Below, piece by piece: positions 1 through 9,700 of a DNA stretch of 64,000 bases; the stretch's first letter is position 1, and each line of letters starts with the position of its first letter. The notes under the pieces were generated by a model. That model worked only from the letters and a program-made list of their open reading frames with translations, was not told where the DNA came from and did not search any database. This DNA is from Stenotrophomonas koreensis (GTDB lineage: Bacteria; Pseudomonadota; Gammaproteobacteria; Xanthomonadales; Xanthomonadaceae). The translations under genes were made by a program, and so were the position numbers. Where the stretch lies: the NCBI RefSeq assembly GCF_001431525.1, contig NZ_LDJH01000005.1, forward strand, positions 1-64,000. The letters run 5' to 3'.

Positions 1-48
1 GCAATCCCTCATTATCCGAAATGAAAAGCCGGCGACGCTCCAACCGTC

Positions 49-165
49 TCCCTGGTGAAATTAGCGCTGTGGAACCACCCGATCCCATCCCGAACTCGGA
101 AGTGAAACGCAGCTGCGCCGATGGTAGTGCCGCCTAAGCGGTGCGAGAGTAGGTCATCGCCAGGG
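49..165 (+). rRNA. rrf: 5S ribosomal RNA, copy 1
   Basis: The sequence holds the conserved 5S core: the loop region GATCCCATCCCGAACTCGG, the GCGCCGATGGTAGT segment and a 3' end (GAGAGTAGGTCATCGCCAGG) that pairs with the 5' CCTGGTGA arm. Length is about 117 bases, as expected. It lies at the left edge of the window, so the 16S and 23S genes of the operon are presumably just upstream. A terminator follows directly. End points are good to a few bases. Confidence 0.93.
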
Positions 166-180
166 TCTTTACCCCGAAAA

Positions 181-212
181 CCCCGCTGATAACTCAGCGG
201 GGTTTTCTTTTT
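181..212 (+). terminator. Rho-independent terminator after 5S copy 1
   Basis: A perfect 9-bp stem (CCCCGCTGA / TCAGCGGGG) with a 4-base loop is followed by TTTTCTTTTT. It would end the rRNA transcript after the first 5S gene, which leaves the second 5S copy downstream to depend on read-through or its own promoter. Confidence 0.9.
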
Positions 213-292
213 ATGCAAGCCCCGCAATCGCTTTGATTGCAGTGGCATCCAGATTCGCTGTCCTGTGCGCCTTGCGCCGGCAGACACCGTTT

Positions 293-407
293 TCTGGCGA
301 TCACAGCGTTGTGGAACCACCCGATCCCATCCCGAACTCGACAAGTGAAACGCAGCCGCGCCGATGGTAGTGCCGCCTAAGCGGTGCGAGAGTAGGTCAT
401 CGCCAGT
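293..407 (+). rRNA. rrf: 5S ribosomal RNA, copy 2 (slightly divergent)
   Basis: This is a second, tandem 5S gene about 130 bases after the first. It shares the core and the 3' arm with copy 1, but reads CGAACTCGACAAGTG where copy 1 reads CGAACTCGGAAGTG, a net one-base insertion in the helix III/loop B region. The 5' arm is TCTGGCGA, which pairs with the 3' TCGCCAG, so the closing stem is compensated. It may be functional or a degenerating copy. No 23S or tRNA lies between the copies. Confidence 0.82.
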
Positions 408-420
408 TCCTCAATCAAAA

Positions 421-446
421 CCCCCGGCCAAGGCCGGGGGTTTTGT
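421..446 (+). terminator. Rho-independent terminator after 5S copy 2
   Basis: A GC-rich perfect stem (CCCCCGGCC / GGCCGGGGG, 2-base loop) is flanked by AAAA upstream and TTTTGT downstream. Confidence 0.88.
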
Positions 447-665
447 CTTGGGGGCTTCAAAACCTGCTGACAGTCCGGTCCACGGCCGAATTTTTCTTTG
501 GCGCAGGGGGCATCGGTTGGCTGGACGTTACGGTCACATGGTTCGCCCCGCTCTGATGCGGCTTGGCTGTGTGCAGATCTGGCCGGTTGTGCTTCTTGCT
601 CTGCCGGCTGGTTACAATCGCCAGTCGCGCCTTGCTGCTGAGTGGATACAGTGCCGCTGTCGTCA

Positions 666-1901
666 ATGCCCAGGTTTTTCTCCACGCATCGTGCCAGCCT
701 TGTGCTGGTAGTGCTGCTGATGTGGGCAGGCATTGGCAGTGCATGGGCACAGAATGCGGCCAATACCGAGCGTCGGTTACAGCAGACGCGCGAGCAACTG
801 CGACAGACGGCGGCCGAACGGCGCGATGCGGAGCAAGCGTTGCAGGCAGCCAATGCCCAGCTGCGGCAAGCCGATGCCAACGTGGCGCGTTCCAGCCGTC
901 AACTGGCCGAAGTTGAGCAGGCATTGAGCAAGCAGGAGGAGCAGTTGGCGCAGGCACGGCAGCAGGGCGCCAGCTTGCAGGCTGCCATTCAAGCCCAACG
1001 AGGCAAGTTGGCCAGCCTGCTGCGTGATAGCCAGCGCCAAGGCAACCATTCGGCATTGAAGCTGCTGCTGTCGCAGGATCAGCTGGCAGACAGCCAACGG
1101 GTTCTGGCCTATCAGCGCTATCTGCAGCAGCAGCGTATTGAATTGCTGGACAAGATCAATGCCGACCTGGCCCAGGTCAAGGCGCTTGAGCTGCAGGCCG
1201 GGCAGCTGCAGGCCCGTCTGCTTGAACAGCGGGAACAACACCGCCTGCTCACCAGCCAGCTTGCCAGGGAGCGTCAAAGCCAACGACAGGCCGTAGCACG
1301 CCTCAATGCGCAGCACGCGGAAAAGAAAAGCCGCGAGACCGCGCTGGCACGGGATGTGCGCTCGCTGGAAACGGTGCTTGCCAACCTGCGCAGCCAGGCT
1401 GCCCGTGCGGCATCGGCTCAACGGCAGCAGGCCAGCCGCAACAGTGCCAGTGCTGCTACCCGCAGCAGCGGCAGTCGAGCGCAGTCTGCACGCGCCTCCC
1501 AGCCCGCGGCCAGCAGCGTTCGTGTAGGCGGTGGTGCTTGGCCGTTGTCGGGCACCCTGGTGACCCGTTTTGGTGCACGCCAGTCTGATGGAAGGCCTGC
1601 CTCGGGCATCCTGATCGAGGCGGCAGCCGGGGCGCCGGTGACCGCTGTGGCTGCAGGCAAGGTGGTTTACTCAGACTGGATGACCGGCTACGGAATGATC
1701 CTGATCATCGACCATGGCGATGGCTACATGAGTCTGTACGCCCATAACGAAAGCCTGTTGCGTGATGTCGGCAGCCGCGTTGCGCGTGGTGAGCAGATTG
1801 CGCGCGTGGGCAACTCCGGTGGGCAAGGGCGCAATGCGCTGTATTTCGAGCTGCGGCGCAATGGACGACCGGTTGATCCGACGACGTGGCTGCGGCGCTG
1901 A
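666..1901 (+). CDS. envC: EnvC-family murein hydrolase activator (degenerate LytM/M23 domain)
   Basis: The 411-residue protein has a signal peptide ending near AWAQ, a long Gln/Ala/Arg-rich coiled coil (about residues 30-240), a low-complexity Ser/Ala linker and a C-terminal M23/LytM domain (about 290-410). The usual M23 zinc ligands look absent: the terminal HxH motif reads LYFELR. This fits EnvC, which does not cut peptidoglycan itself but activates AmiA/AmiB amidases at the division septum. I chose the ATG at 666, which opens a normal signal peptide; an in-frame GTG at 642 would add eight residues. The ctpA gene follows 73 bases later, a pairing common in proteobacteria, so the two are probably co-transcribed. 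Confidence 0.9.
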   Translation: MPRFFSTHRASLVLVVLLMWAGIGSAWAQNAANTERRLQQTREQLRQTAAERRDAEQALQAANAQLRQADANVARSSRQLAEVEQALSKQEEQLAQARQQGASLQAAIQAQRGKLASLLRDSQRQGNHSALKLLLSQDQLADSQRVLAYQRYLQQQRIELLDKINADLAQVKALELQAGQLQARLLEQREQHRLLTSQLARERQSQRQAVARLNAQHAEKKSRETALARDVRSLETVLANLRSQAARAASAQRQQASRNSASAATRSSGSRAQSARASQPAASSVRVGGGAWPLSGTLVTRFGARQSDGRPASGILIEAAAGAPVTAVAAGKVVYSDWMTGYGMILIIDHGDGYMSLYAHNESLLRDVGSRVARGEQIARVGNSGGQGRNALYFELRRNGRPVDPTTWLRR

Positions 1902-1974
1902 GCCGCAGTGATGCCAGGCATGGCGCATAATCGTCGCTTGAGCTGATGTCGCCTGGTTGATCAAGGAGTGGTAC

Positions 1975-3246
1975 ATGCGTTTGGATCATCGAATCTTGGT
2001 GTCCTGTCTGTTGCTGGCTGGAATCAGCCCGGCATTTGCGCAACAGACGGCAGCTCCGGATCCGGTGGTGGTTTCACAGCAGGTACCGCTGGATGAAATC
2101 CGTCGTTATGTCACCGTGTTCAATGCAGTGCGCGCTGCCTATGTCGAGCCGGTGGCCGATGCGCAATTGATGCAGTCGGCCATCCGCGGCCTGCTGCTTG
2201 AGCTTGACCCGCACAGCAGTTACCTGGATGCCGAGCAGGCACAGCTGTTCGAGGAACAATCCCGCGGCGCCTATGAAGGTATTGGGGTGGAAGTGCAGAC
2301 CCTGAAAGACAAGGTGCTGCGGGTGATCGCCCCGATTGATGGCAGCCCGGCGGCACTGGCAGGGATTCAGCCGGGCGATCTGATCATTGCCGTGGAAGGC
2401 AAGCCGATGGCAGCCATTACCGATCCCGAACCGCTGCGCGGCCCGGCGGGTTCCAGCGTCACCTTGAGTGTGCGTCGCGAGGGCCAGAGCAAGCCGTTGG
2501 AAATTGTCGTGCAGCGGCAGACCATCCGCCTCAGCAGTGTGCGCAGCCGGATGCTCGAACCCGGCTACGGCTATATCCGCATCAGCACCTTCCAGGCCGA
2601 CACCGCCACCGATTTTGCCCAGCACGCCAGGGCGTTGGCCGCACAGGCGGAAAGCCAGCCGCTGCACGGCCTGGTGCTGGACCTGCGCAGCAATCCGGGC
2701 GGCCTGTTGACTGCCGCTGTCCAGGTGGCCGACGAGCTGCTTGAGCAGGGGACGATTGTCAGTACGCGCGGTCGCCTGAGCAGCAGCGATTCGCAGTTCC
2801 AGGCTACCCCGGGCCAGTTGCTGGAGAACACCGCAGTGATGGTTCTGGTCGATGCCGGTTCGGCCAGCGCCTCGGAGGTGTTGGCCGCCGCACTGGCCGA
2901 TAACCAGCGCGCCAAGGTGATTGGCAGCCGTACCTTCGGCAAGGGCTCGGTGCAGAGTGTGCTGCCGCTGGACAATGGCGATTCGATCAAGCTGACCACT
3001 GCCCGTTACTACACCCCCAGTGGTCGTTCCATCCAGGCCGTGGGAATTGCGCCGGACATCGTGCTCAAGCCCGAAGGCGAGCCGATTGCTGCCGGCGAGT
3101 ATCGCGAAGCGGGATTGGCGGGGCACCTGCTGGGCGAGGAAGAGCTGGCCCAGGTGCAGAGTGGTGACTTCCTGCCCGGTGATGAGCCTGTCCAGCAGGC
3201 GCTGGCGGCGCTCAAGTCGTCGGTTCCCGGCACGGATGGCGAGTGA
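1975..3246 (+). CDS. ctpA: S41 family C-terminal processing peptidase (CtpA/Prc-like)
   Basis: A 423-residue periplasmic serine protease that trims or degrades proteins from the C terminus. The signal peptide ends near PAFAQQ. A PDZ domain (about residues 85-165, with GIQPGDLIIAVEGK) precedes the S41 catalytic core. The core has the serine motif GSASASEVL and, about 25 residues later, the lysine motif FGKGSVQ, which form the Ser/Lys dyad of the family. The ATG at 1975 has AAGGAG seven bases upstream. The nearby EnvC suggests a shared role in controlling cell-wall hydrolases, as for CtpA-type proteases in Pseudomonas (inference). Confidence 0.92.
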   Translation: MRLDHRILVSCLLLAGISPAFAQQTAAPDPVVVSQQVPLDEIRRYVTVFNAVRAAYVEPVADAQLMQSAIRGLLLELDPHSSYLDAEQAQLFEEQSRGAYEGIGVEVQTLKDKVLRVIAPIDGSPAALAGIQPGDLIIAVEGKPMAAITDPEPLRGPAGSSVTLSVRREGQSKPLEIVVQRQTIRLSSVRSRMLEPGYGYIRISTFQADTATDFAQHARALAAQAESQPLHGLVLDLRSNPGGLLTAAVQVADELLEQGTIVSTRGRLSSSDSQFQATPGQLLENTAVMVLVDAGSASASEVLAAALADNQRAKVIGSRTFGKGSVQSVLPLDNGDSIKLTTARYYTPSGRSIQAVGIAPDIVLKPEGEPIAAGEYREAGLAGHLLGEEELAQVQSGDFLPGDEPVQQALAALKSSVPGTDGE

Positions 3247-3390
3247 ATCCACCCGCCCTCGCTGGAATGACCCGGTGATCCCGTTCGCGGCGCGCCAGCG
3301 CTTGTGCGGGAGCGGGTTTTTAGCGTCCTGGCAATCGGTCCAAAGGCCTCTGGCCGCCCGGATGAGGCGTGTCTAAAATGTTGCAGTGCC

Positions 3391-3422
3391 GTTAGTGTCA
3401 AGTTAAACACTGTGGTTATACT
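3391..3422 (+). promoter_or_regulatory. Probable promoter/operator of the FadL-type porin gene
   Basis: The 283-base gap between ctpA and the porin gene is otherwise empty. It holds an AT-rich patch with a good -10 (TATACT, 3417-3422) and an inverted repeat AGTGT-N8-ACACT (3394-3411) just upstream, over the expected -35. This looks like a regulated promoter. The regulator is unknown, and the repeat does not match the E. coli FadR site. Confidence 0.4.
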
Positions 3423-3529
3423 GCATACGGCGTCGTATGTCCGGGAGGGGTCTCCGGCGCCTGTCAGGGTTACCTGGCAGGCAGACGCACCAACGCTATA
3501 TCCACCGAATTTCCGGAGAACAACGCAAA

Positions 3530-4882
3530 ATGTCCACTGCTTCTACTCTTGCTCGTTACACCGCACTGGCCGTTGGCATCGTCGGCGCACTGGCCGTTGG
3601 CCAGGCCCAGGCTGCAGCCTTCCAGCTCAAGGAAAACAGTGCCAAGGGCCTGGGCCGCGCTTTTGCCGGTTCCACCAGTGCCTGGGGTGATGCTTCGGTG
3701 GTCGGTACCAACCCGGCTTCGATGCGCCTGCTCGATGGCCGCCAGTTCCAGGCCGATCTGAGCGTGATCAGCTTCTCGGCTGATTTTGAAAAGTTCCGTG
3801 GCACCCAGCCGAGCGGTGCGCCGATCAGCGGCGGCAACGGTGGCGATGCGGGCATGATTGCGCCGGTTCCGGCTGCTTATTTCTACACCCCGATCAACGA
3901 TGACATGCATTTCGGCATGTCGCTGTCGGTGCCGTTCGGCTTCAAGACCGAATACGAGCGTGACTGGGTCGGCCGCTACCACGGCGTGACCACCGACCTG
4001 AAGGCGATCGACCTCGGCGCTGCTTTCTCCTACGACGTCAACCCGTACGTGTCTTTCGGCGCCTCGGTGTTCGTCGAGCACCTGACCATCGAAATCAGCA
4101 ACGCGGTTGATTTCGGCACCATCGCCTATGCTGCCAGCAATGGCGCCAGCGCCCAGCTGGGCCTGTTCCCGGGCAGCGCTGATGGTTTTGCCACCGTGGA
4201 AGGCGACAACAACGCTTTCGGTTACACCCTGGGCACCACCCTGAGCCCGAGCGAAGACACCAACATTGCCTTCAGCTACCGCTCCAAGGTCGAGCACAAG
4301 ATCACCGGCGGCAAGGCCACCTTTGATGTCCCGGCACTGGCGGCTGCGGCGCTGCAGACCGATGCCCGTGGCATCTTTGTTGCTTCCAGTGGCAAGGCCA
4401 CGGTGACCCTGCCGGCTTCGGCCACGGTCAGTGTCACCCACCGCGTCAACGACCGCTGGACGGTGATGGGTGACCTGAGCCGCACCGCATGGAAGAGCGC
4501 GTTCGACTCGGTCACCGTCGACTTCGCCTCCAACCAGCCGGACAACGTGCTGAACTTCAGCTACGACGACACTGTTTTTGGTTCGATCGGCGCTGAGTAC
4601 AAGTACAGCGACAGCGTGACCCTGCGCGGTGGCGTTGCCTATGACGAAAGCCCGACCAGCTACGAGCACCGTGACGTGCGCGTGCCGGACGTGACCCGCA
4701 AGTGGCTGTCGCTGGGCGTGGGCTGGAAGCCGTCGGAGAACATGGAGTTCAACGTCGGCTACACCCACCTGTTCACCAACGAACCGGCAATCAACGTCAC
4801 CGCTGCCACCGGCAACGTGCTGCAGGGCAAGTACGATGTCGGCGGCGACATCCTGGCTGCCTCGATCAACTACAAGTTCTGA
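3530..4882 (+). CDS. OmpP1/FadL family outer-membrane transporter
   Basis: A 450-residue beta-barrel protein. The signal peptide ends at GQAQAA. The mature N terminus AAFQLKENSAKGLGRAFAGS and the NPASM segment shortly after are typical of FadL-family porins, which take up long-chain fatty acids and other hydrophobic compounds. The protein ends in the aromatic barrel signature SINYKF. The ATG at 3530 follows CCGGAGAA by nine bases. Longer in-frame starts lack both a ribosome site and a signal peptide. It is a single-gene unit with its own promoter region and a strong terminator. The substrate cannot be read from sequence. Confidence 0.9.
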   Translation: MSTASTLARYTALAVGIVGALAVGQAQAAAFQLKENSAKGLGRAFAGSTSAWGDASVVGTNPASMRLLDGRQFQADLSVISFSADFEKFRGTQPSGAPISGGNGGDAGMIAPVPAAYFYTPINDDMHFGMSLSVPFGFKTEYERDWVGRYHGVTTDLKAIDLGAAFSYDVNPYVSFGASVFVEHLTIEISNAVDFGTIAYAASNGASAQLGLFPGSADGFATVEGDNNAFGYTLGTTLSPSEDTNIAFSYRSKVEHKITGGKATFDVPALAAAALQTDARGIFVASSGKATVTLPASATVSVTHRVNDRWTVMGDLSRTAWKSAFDSVTVDFASNQPDNVLNFSYDDTVFGSIGAEYKYSDSVTLRGGVAYDESPTSYEHRDVRVPDVTRKWLSLGVGWKPSENMEFNVGYTHLFTNEPAINVTAATGNVLQGKYDVGGDILAASINYKF

Positions 4883-4907
4883 TCCCGCTTCGGGCTGATG
4901 CTTGTGA

Positions 4908-4938
4908 CAAGGCCCCGCGATTGCGGGGCCTTGCTTTT
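4908..4938 (+). terminator. Terminator after the FadL-type gene
   Basis: A stem CAAGGCCCCGC / GCGGGGCCTTG with a short loop is followed by CTTTTG. Confidence 0.8.
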
Positions 4939-5013
4939 GAGGATGGGCGGCATGCTCTCCAGCGCGTGCGTCGCTACGCTTGAACGGATCGTTTTGCACG
5001 GAGCCTGTGCCTG

Positions 5014-5643
5014 ATGTCCCTTGCGTTTGTTGGCGAGATTTTCGACAACCCTGCCTTTCAGCTCGAGCTGGCAGCCAACCTCACCGTGGCCGCTTCCATC
5101 CTGTTGGCCGGGCGTAACAACATCCATACCTGGTGGCTGGGGATGGTGGGCTGCAGCCTGTTTGGCCTGCTGTTCCATCGCAACCAGTTGTATGCGGACG
5201 TGGTGCTGCAGCTGTTCTTCATCGTGATCAGTGGCTTTGGCTGGTGGCAGTGGCGGCGGGGGGATCACGGCGCGCCGTTGCCGATCACCCGGCTGGACCG
5301 TCGCCTGCTGTGGGCGCTGCCGCCGCTGGCGCTGCTGGGCAGCCTGGGCTACGGGGCGATGCTGCATCGGTTGACCGATGCCTGGCTGCCGTATGTCGAT
5401 TCGGCGGTGCTCGTTTTCAGCGTCGTGGCACAGTTGTTGATGATGCGGCGCAAGCTGGAATCGTGGGCATTCTGGCTGTTGGTCAACACCATCGCGGTGC
5501 CGTTGTACGCCAGCCGCGGCCTGCACCTGACCGCCGTGCTGTATGCCATCTTCTGGATCAACGCCTGGGTGGCGCTGTGGCACTGGCGCCGCTTGATGCA
5601 GGCCGATGCCCGGCCGGCAGCGGCAGGTGGCGGAGGTGGATGA
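5014..5643 (+). CDS. pnuC: Nicotinamide riboside transporter PnuC
   Basis: A 209-residue inner-membrane protein with about seven hydrophobic segments and the PnuC-type run NNIHTWWLGMVGC early in the protein, followed by QLYADVVLQLFF and a GWWQW motif. PnuC carries nicotinamide riboside into the cell by facilitated diffusion, and phosphorylation traps it. The next gene encodes the kinase/adenylyltransferase that would do this and overlaps by 38 bases, which suggests translational coupling. The two make a short NAD-salvage operon. Confidence 0.9.
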   Translation: MSLAFVGEIFDNPAFQLELAANLTVAASILLAGRNNIHTWWLGMVGCSLFGLLFHRNQLYADVVLQLFFIVISGFGWWQWRRGDHGAPLPITRLDRRLLWALPPLALLGSLGYGAMLHRLTDAWLPYVDSAVLVFSVVAQLLMMRRKLESWAFWLLVNTIAVPLYASRGLHLTAVLYAIFWINAWVALWHWRRLMQADARPAAAGGGGG

Positions 5644-6676
5644 CAGGCCGCGTTTCCGCCTGGGCCTGGTGGTTGGCAAGTTCAGCCCATTGCATCATGG
5701 CCATGAATATCTGATTGAACACGCCCGCCAGCAGTGCCGGCAGGTGCTGCTGCTGAGCTGGAGCGTTCCCGAACTTGCCGGCTGTTATGCCCGTCGCCGG
5801 CAGCGCTGGCTGCGCCAGCGTTTTCCCGGGTTGCTGAGCGTGGTGCTGGATGAGCGCCGGCTGGAACGGCTGTGCCGGCAGCGCGGGCAAGCGCCACGCC
5901 GGCTGCCCGCCAACACTGCCAGTGATCAGGAGCAACAGGCATTCACGGCCTGGCTGTGCGCGGACCTGCTCGGGCTTGCGCTGGATGCGGTGTTCTCCAG
6001 CGAAGCCTATGGCGCGCCGCTGGCCGCCCGCCTGGCGGCGCATACCGGCAAGGCCGTCACCGCGGTGGAGGTTGACCGTCAGCGACGGCGCTACCCGATC
6101 AGTGCCAGTGCCATCCGCGCCGACCCGACGCTGGCACCGCATTGGCTGGCGCCGGAGGTGCGGGCTGATCTTGTCTGCCGGGTCGCGGTCCTGGGCGGTG
6201 AGTCCAGCGGCAAGACCACGCTGGCGGCGGCCCTGGCCCAACGCCTGGGCTGCAGCTGGGTCCCCGAGTACGGACGGGAGCTCTGGGAGCAACGCGGTGG
6301 CCGCCTGGACATGGCCGATCTGCAGCAGATTGCCCGCGTACAGCAGCAGCGTGAGGACACCCTGGCCGCAGACGGTGGGCGCTGGCTGGTGTGCGACACC
6401 ACGGCGCTGACCACCCTGGGGTATGCCGGCTGGCTGTTTGCGGCCAGCACATCGGGGCTGCGGCGGCGAGCGGCGCAGCGCCGCTATGCGCATCTGTTGC
6501 TGTGTGCGCCGGATTTTGTCTTCGTCCAGGACGGTACCCGGCAGGACGCGGGTTTCCGTGCCCGTCAGCACGCCTGGTACGTGCAGGAGCTGACCCGGCG
6601 GCGGTTGCCGTGGACCCTGCTGGAAGGCCCGCTGGCGCAACGGCTGGCCCGTGCCTGTAGCGTGCTGGGGGCTTGA
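5606..6676 (+). CDS. nadR: NadR-like bifunctional NMN adenylyltransferase / ribosylnicotinamide kinase
   Basis: A 356-residue cytoplasmic protein. The N-terminal nucleotidyltransferase domain has GKFSPLHHGHEYLI (HxGH motif, about residue 30) and ISASAIRADP (ISxSxxR motif). The C-terminal kinase domain has a Walker A loop GGESSGKTTL (about residue 197). The enzyme turns nicotinamide riboside into NMN and then NAD+. It lacks the N-terminal helix-turn-helix repressor domain of E. coli NadR. The ATG at 5606 lies inside pnuC; in-frame GTG codons at 5627 and 5636 are possible alternative starts. Confidence 0.88.
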   Translation: MPGRQRQVAEVDDRPRFRLGLVVGKFSPLHHGHEYLIEHARQQCRQVLLLSWSVPELAGCYARRRQRWLRQRFPGLLSVVLDERRLERLCRQRGQAPRRLPANTASDQEQQAFTAWLCADLLGLALDAVFSSEAYGAPLAARLAAHTGKAVTAVEVDRQRRRYPISASAIRADPTLAPHWLAPEVRADLVCRVAVLGGESSGKTTLAAALAQRLGCSWVPEYGRELWEQRGGRLDMADLQQIARVQQQREDTLAADGGRWLVCDTTALTTLGYAGWLFAASTSGLRRRAAQRRYAHLLLCAPDFVFVQDGTRQDAGFRARQHAWYVQELTRRRLPWTLLEGPLAQRLARACSVLGA

Positions 6677-6680
6677 GGGC

Positions 6681-6711
6681 AAAAAAGACGCCCCGCACAG
6701 GGCGGGGCGTT
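6681..6711 (-). terminator. Terminator of putA (minus), shared convergent region
   Basis: Read on the minus strand, ACGCCCCGCC / GCGGGGCGT forms a stem followed by CTTTTTT. It lies between the convergent nadR-like and putA genes. Confidence 0.85.
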
Positions 6712-6734
6712 GGGCAAACGCATGGGCGGGGGAA

Positions 6735-9700
6735 TCAGTCGCCCAGGGTCATCAGCGAGGCGTTGCCGCCGGCCGCGGTGGTGTTGACGGTGACGGTCTT
6801 CTCGGTGGCAAAGCGCAGCAGGTAGTGCGGGCCGCCGGCCTTGGGGCCGGTGCCGGACAGGCCCTGGCCACCGAATGGCTGCACGCCGACCACCGCACCG
6901 ATCTGGTTGCGGTTGACGTAGACGTTACCGACGTTGATGCCGTTGGTGATCTGGGCAATGGTCGAATCCACGCGCGAATGCACGCCCAGGGTCAGGCCGT
7001 AGCCGGTGGCGTTGATCTGCTCGATCACGTCCTGCAGTTCGGATCCCTTGAAGCGGATCAGGTGCAGGACCGGGCCGAAGACCTCGCGCTGCAGCTGGTC
7101 CAGCGTCCGCAGCTCGTAGGCCCGCGGGGCGAAGAAGCAGCCGTTGGCGGCGGTGTCGGCATCCAGCGGCGCGGCGGCGATCAGCCGGGCCTCGGCATCC
7201 ATGCGCTTGGCATGCGCCTCCAGCACGGCCAGTGCCTCGGCATCGATCACCGGGCCGACATCGGTGGACAGCAGGGCCGGATTGCCGACCTGCAGTTCGG
7301 CCATCGCACCGGCGAGCATGGTCATCACCTTGTCGGCGATGTCCTCCTGCACGAACAGCACGCGGGCGGCCGAGCAGCGCTGGCCGGCCGAGGTGAAGGC
7401 CGAACCGATGGCGTCCTTGACCAGCTGCTCCGGCAGCGCCGAGGAGTCGGCGATCAGCGCGTTCTGGCCACCGGTCTCGGCGATCAGCACGCCGATGGCG
7501 GCATCGCGCGCGGCCATGGCGCGGTTGATCGCCCGCGCGGTTTCGGTCGAGCCGGTGAAGGCCACCCCGGCCACGCGCGGATCGGCAGTGAGCGCGGCAC
7601 CGACGGTGGCGCCGTCACCGGGCAGGTACTGCAGCACCGCAGCCGGGATGCCGGCCTCGTGCAGCAGCTTGACCGCTTCAAAGCCGATCAGGGTGGTCTG
7701 CTCGGCCGGCTTGGCGATCACGCTGTTGCCGGCCGCCAGCGCGGCAGCGACCTGGCCCAGGAAGATGGCCAGCGGGAAGTTCCACGGGCTGATGCAGACG
7801 AACACGCCGCGGCCGTGCAGCTGCAGCACGTTGGATTCACCGGTCGGGCCGGGCAGGGTGACATCGGCGAACTTCTCGCGTGCCTGCATCGCGTAATAGC
7901 GCAGGAAGTCCACCGCCTCGCGCACTTCGGCAATGCCGTCGGCCAGGCTCTTGCCGGCTTCGGCGGTGCACAGGGCCATGTACTTGGCGGTCTGCGCCTC
8001 CAGCAGCCCGGCGGCCTTTTCCAGGATCGCGGCGCGATCGGCGGCCGGGGTGGCATTCCAGCCCGGCTGGGCAGCGACGGCATTGGCCAGGGCGCGCTCG
8101 ACGGTGGCCGCATCGGCCGGGGTCCAGCTGCCGACCTTCTGGCGACGGTCGGCCGGGTTGGTCACCGTCACCGCGGTGCCGGTGGGCTGTGCGCCCGGGA
8201 CCAGCGCGGTGGCCTGCCACGGGCCGGTGTGCTGGTCCAGTTCGGCAGCCAGCGCCTTCAGTGCATTGTCATCGGCAAGGTTGATGCCCATCGAATTGGT
8301 CCTGTCATGGTTCTGGCTGCGCAGCAGCTCGCGCGGCAGCGGGATACGGGGATGGCGGATGCTGTCGAAGGACTCGACCGCAGCGACCGGGTCGCGGATC
8401 AGCTCGTCAATGGCCACCGACTCATCGGTGACGCGGTTGACGAAGCTGGAATTGGCGCCGTTCTCGAGCAGGCGGCGCACCAGGTAAGGCAGCAGGTCCT
8501 CGTGCGAGCCGACCGGGGCGTAGACGCGGCAGGGCACGTCCAGACGATCGGCCGGAATCACCTCGGCATACAGGTCATCGCCCATGCCGTGCAGCTTCTG
8601 GTGCTCGTAGGTACGCCCCTGCGCAATCACCTTGATCGCGGCGATGGTGTGCGCGTTGTGGGTGGCGAACATCGGGTAGATCGCGTCCGCATGGCCGAAC
8701 AGGCGCCTGGCGCAGGCCAGGTAGGACACGTCGGTGTTCTGCTTGCGGGTGAATACCGGGTAGTCGGCCAGGCCTTCGACCTGGGCGCGTTTGATCTCCG
8801 CATCCCAGTAGGCGCCCTTGACCAGGCGCACCTGCAGCTTGTGGCCGATGCGGCGGGCCAGGTCGGCCAGGTAGTCGATCGTGTACGGGGTGCGCTTCTG
8901 GTAGGCCTGCACCACGATGCCGAAGCCTTCCCAGCCCGCCAGCGACGGATCGCTGACCACGGCCTCGATGATGTCCAGCGACAGCTCCAGGCGGTCGCAT
9001 TCCTCGGCATCGACGGTGCAGCCGATGCCGTAGCTCCTGGCCAGCTGGGCCAGTTCCAGCACCGCCGGGACCAGGTCGCGCAGCACGCGCTCGCGCTTGG
9101 CGTGCTCATAGCGCGGGTACAGCGCCGAGAGCTTGATCGAGATGCCGTGGGCGGTGGTGACATCGCCGCCTTCGCCGCCGCCATGGGCCTGGTTGTCGCG
9201 GCCGATGGTGTGGATGGCGCGCTTGTAGTCTTCCAGGTAGCGCTGCGCATCACGCATGGTCAGCGCACCTTCGCCAAGCATGTCGAAGGAATAGCGGTAG
9301 TTGGCGTTGTCGCCCTTGTGCGAACGCGCCAGCGCCTCGTCAATGGTGCGCCCCATCACGAACTGGTGGCCCATGATCTTCATCGCCTGGCGGGTGGCCA
9401 GGCGGATCACCGGCTCGCCCATGCGCGCGACCAGGCGCTTGAACGCGCCCGGCGGGTCGGCACGGGTGGCATCGTTGATCGACACCAGCTTGCCGGTCAG
9501 CATCAGGCCCCAGGTGGAGGCATTGACCAGCAGCGAATCGCTGCCGCCGAGGTGGCGGGCCCAGTCGGCATCGCCGAGCTTGTCGCGGATCAGCTTGTCG
9601 GCGGTTTCCTGGTCGGGGATGCGCAGCAGGGCTTCGGCCACGCACATCAGCAGCACGCCCTCCTCGCTGCCGAGGTCGTACTGGCGCATGAAGGCCTCGA

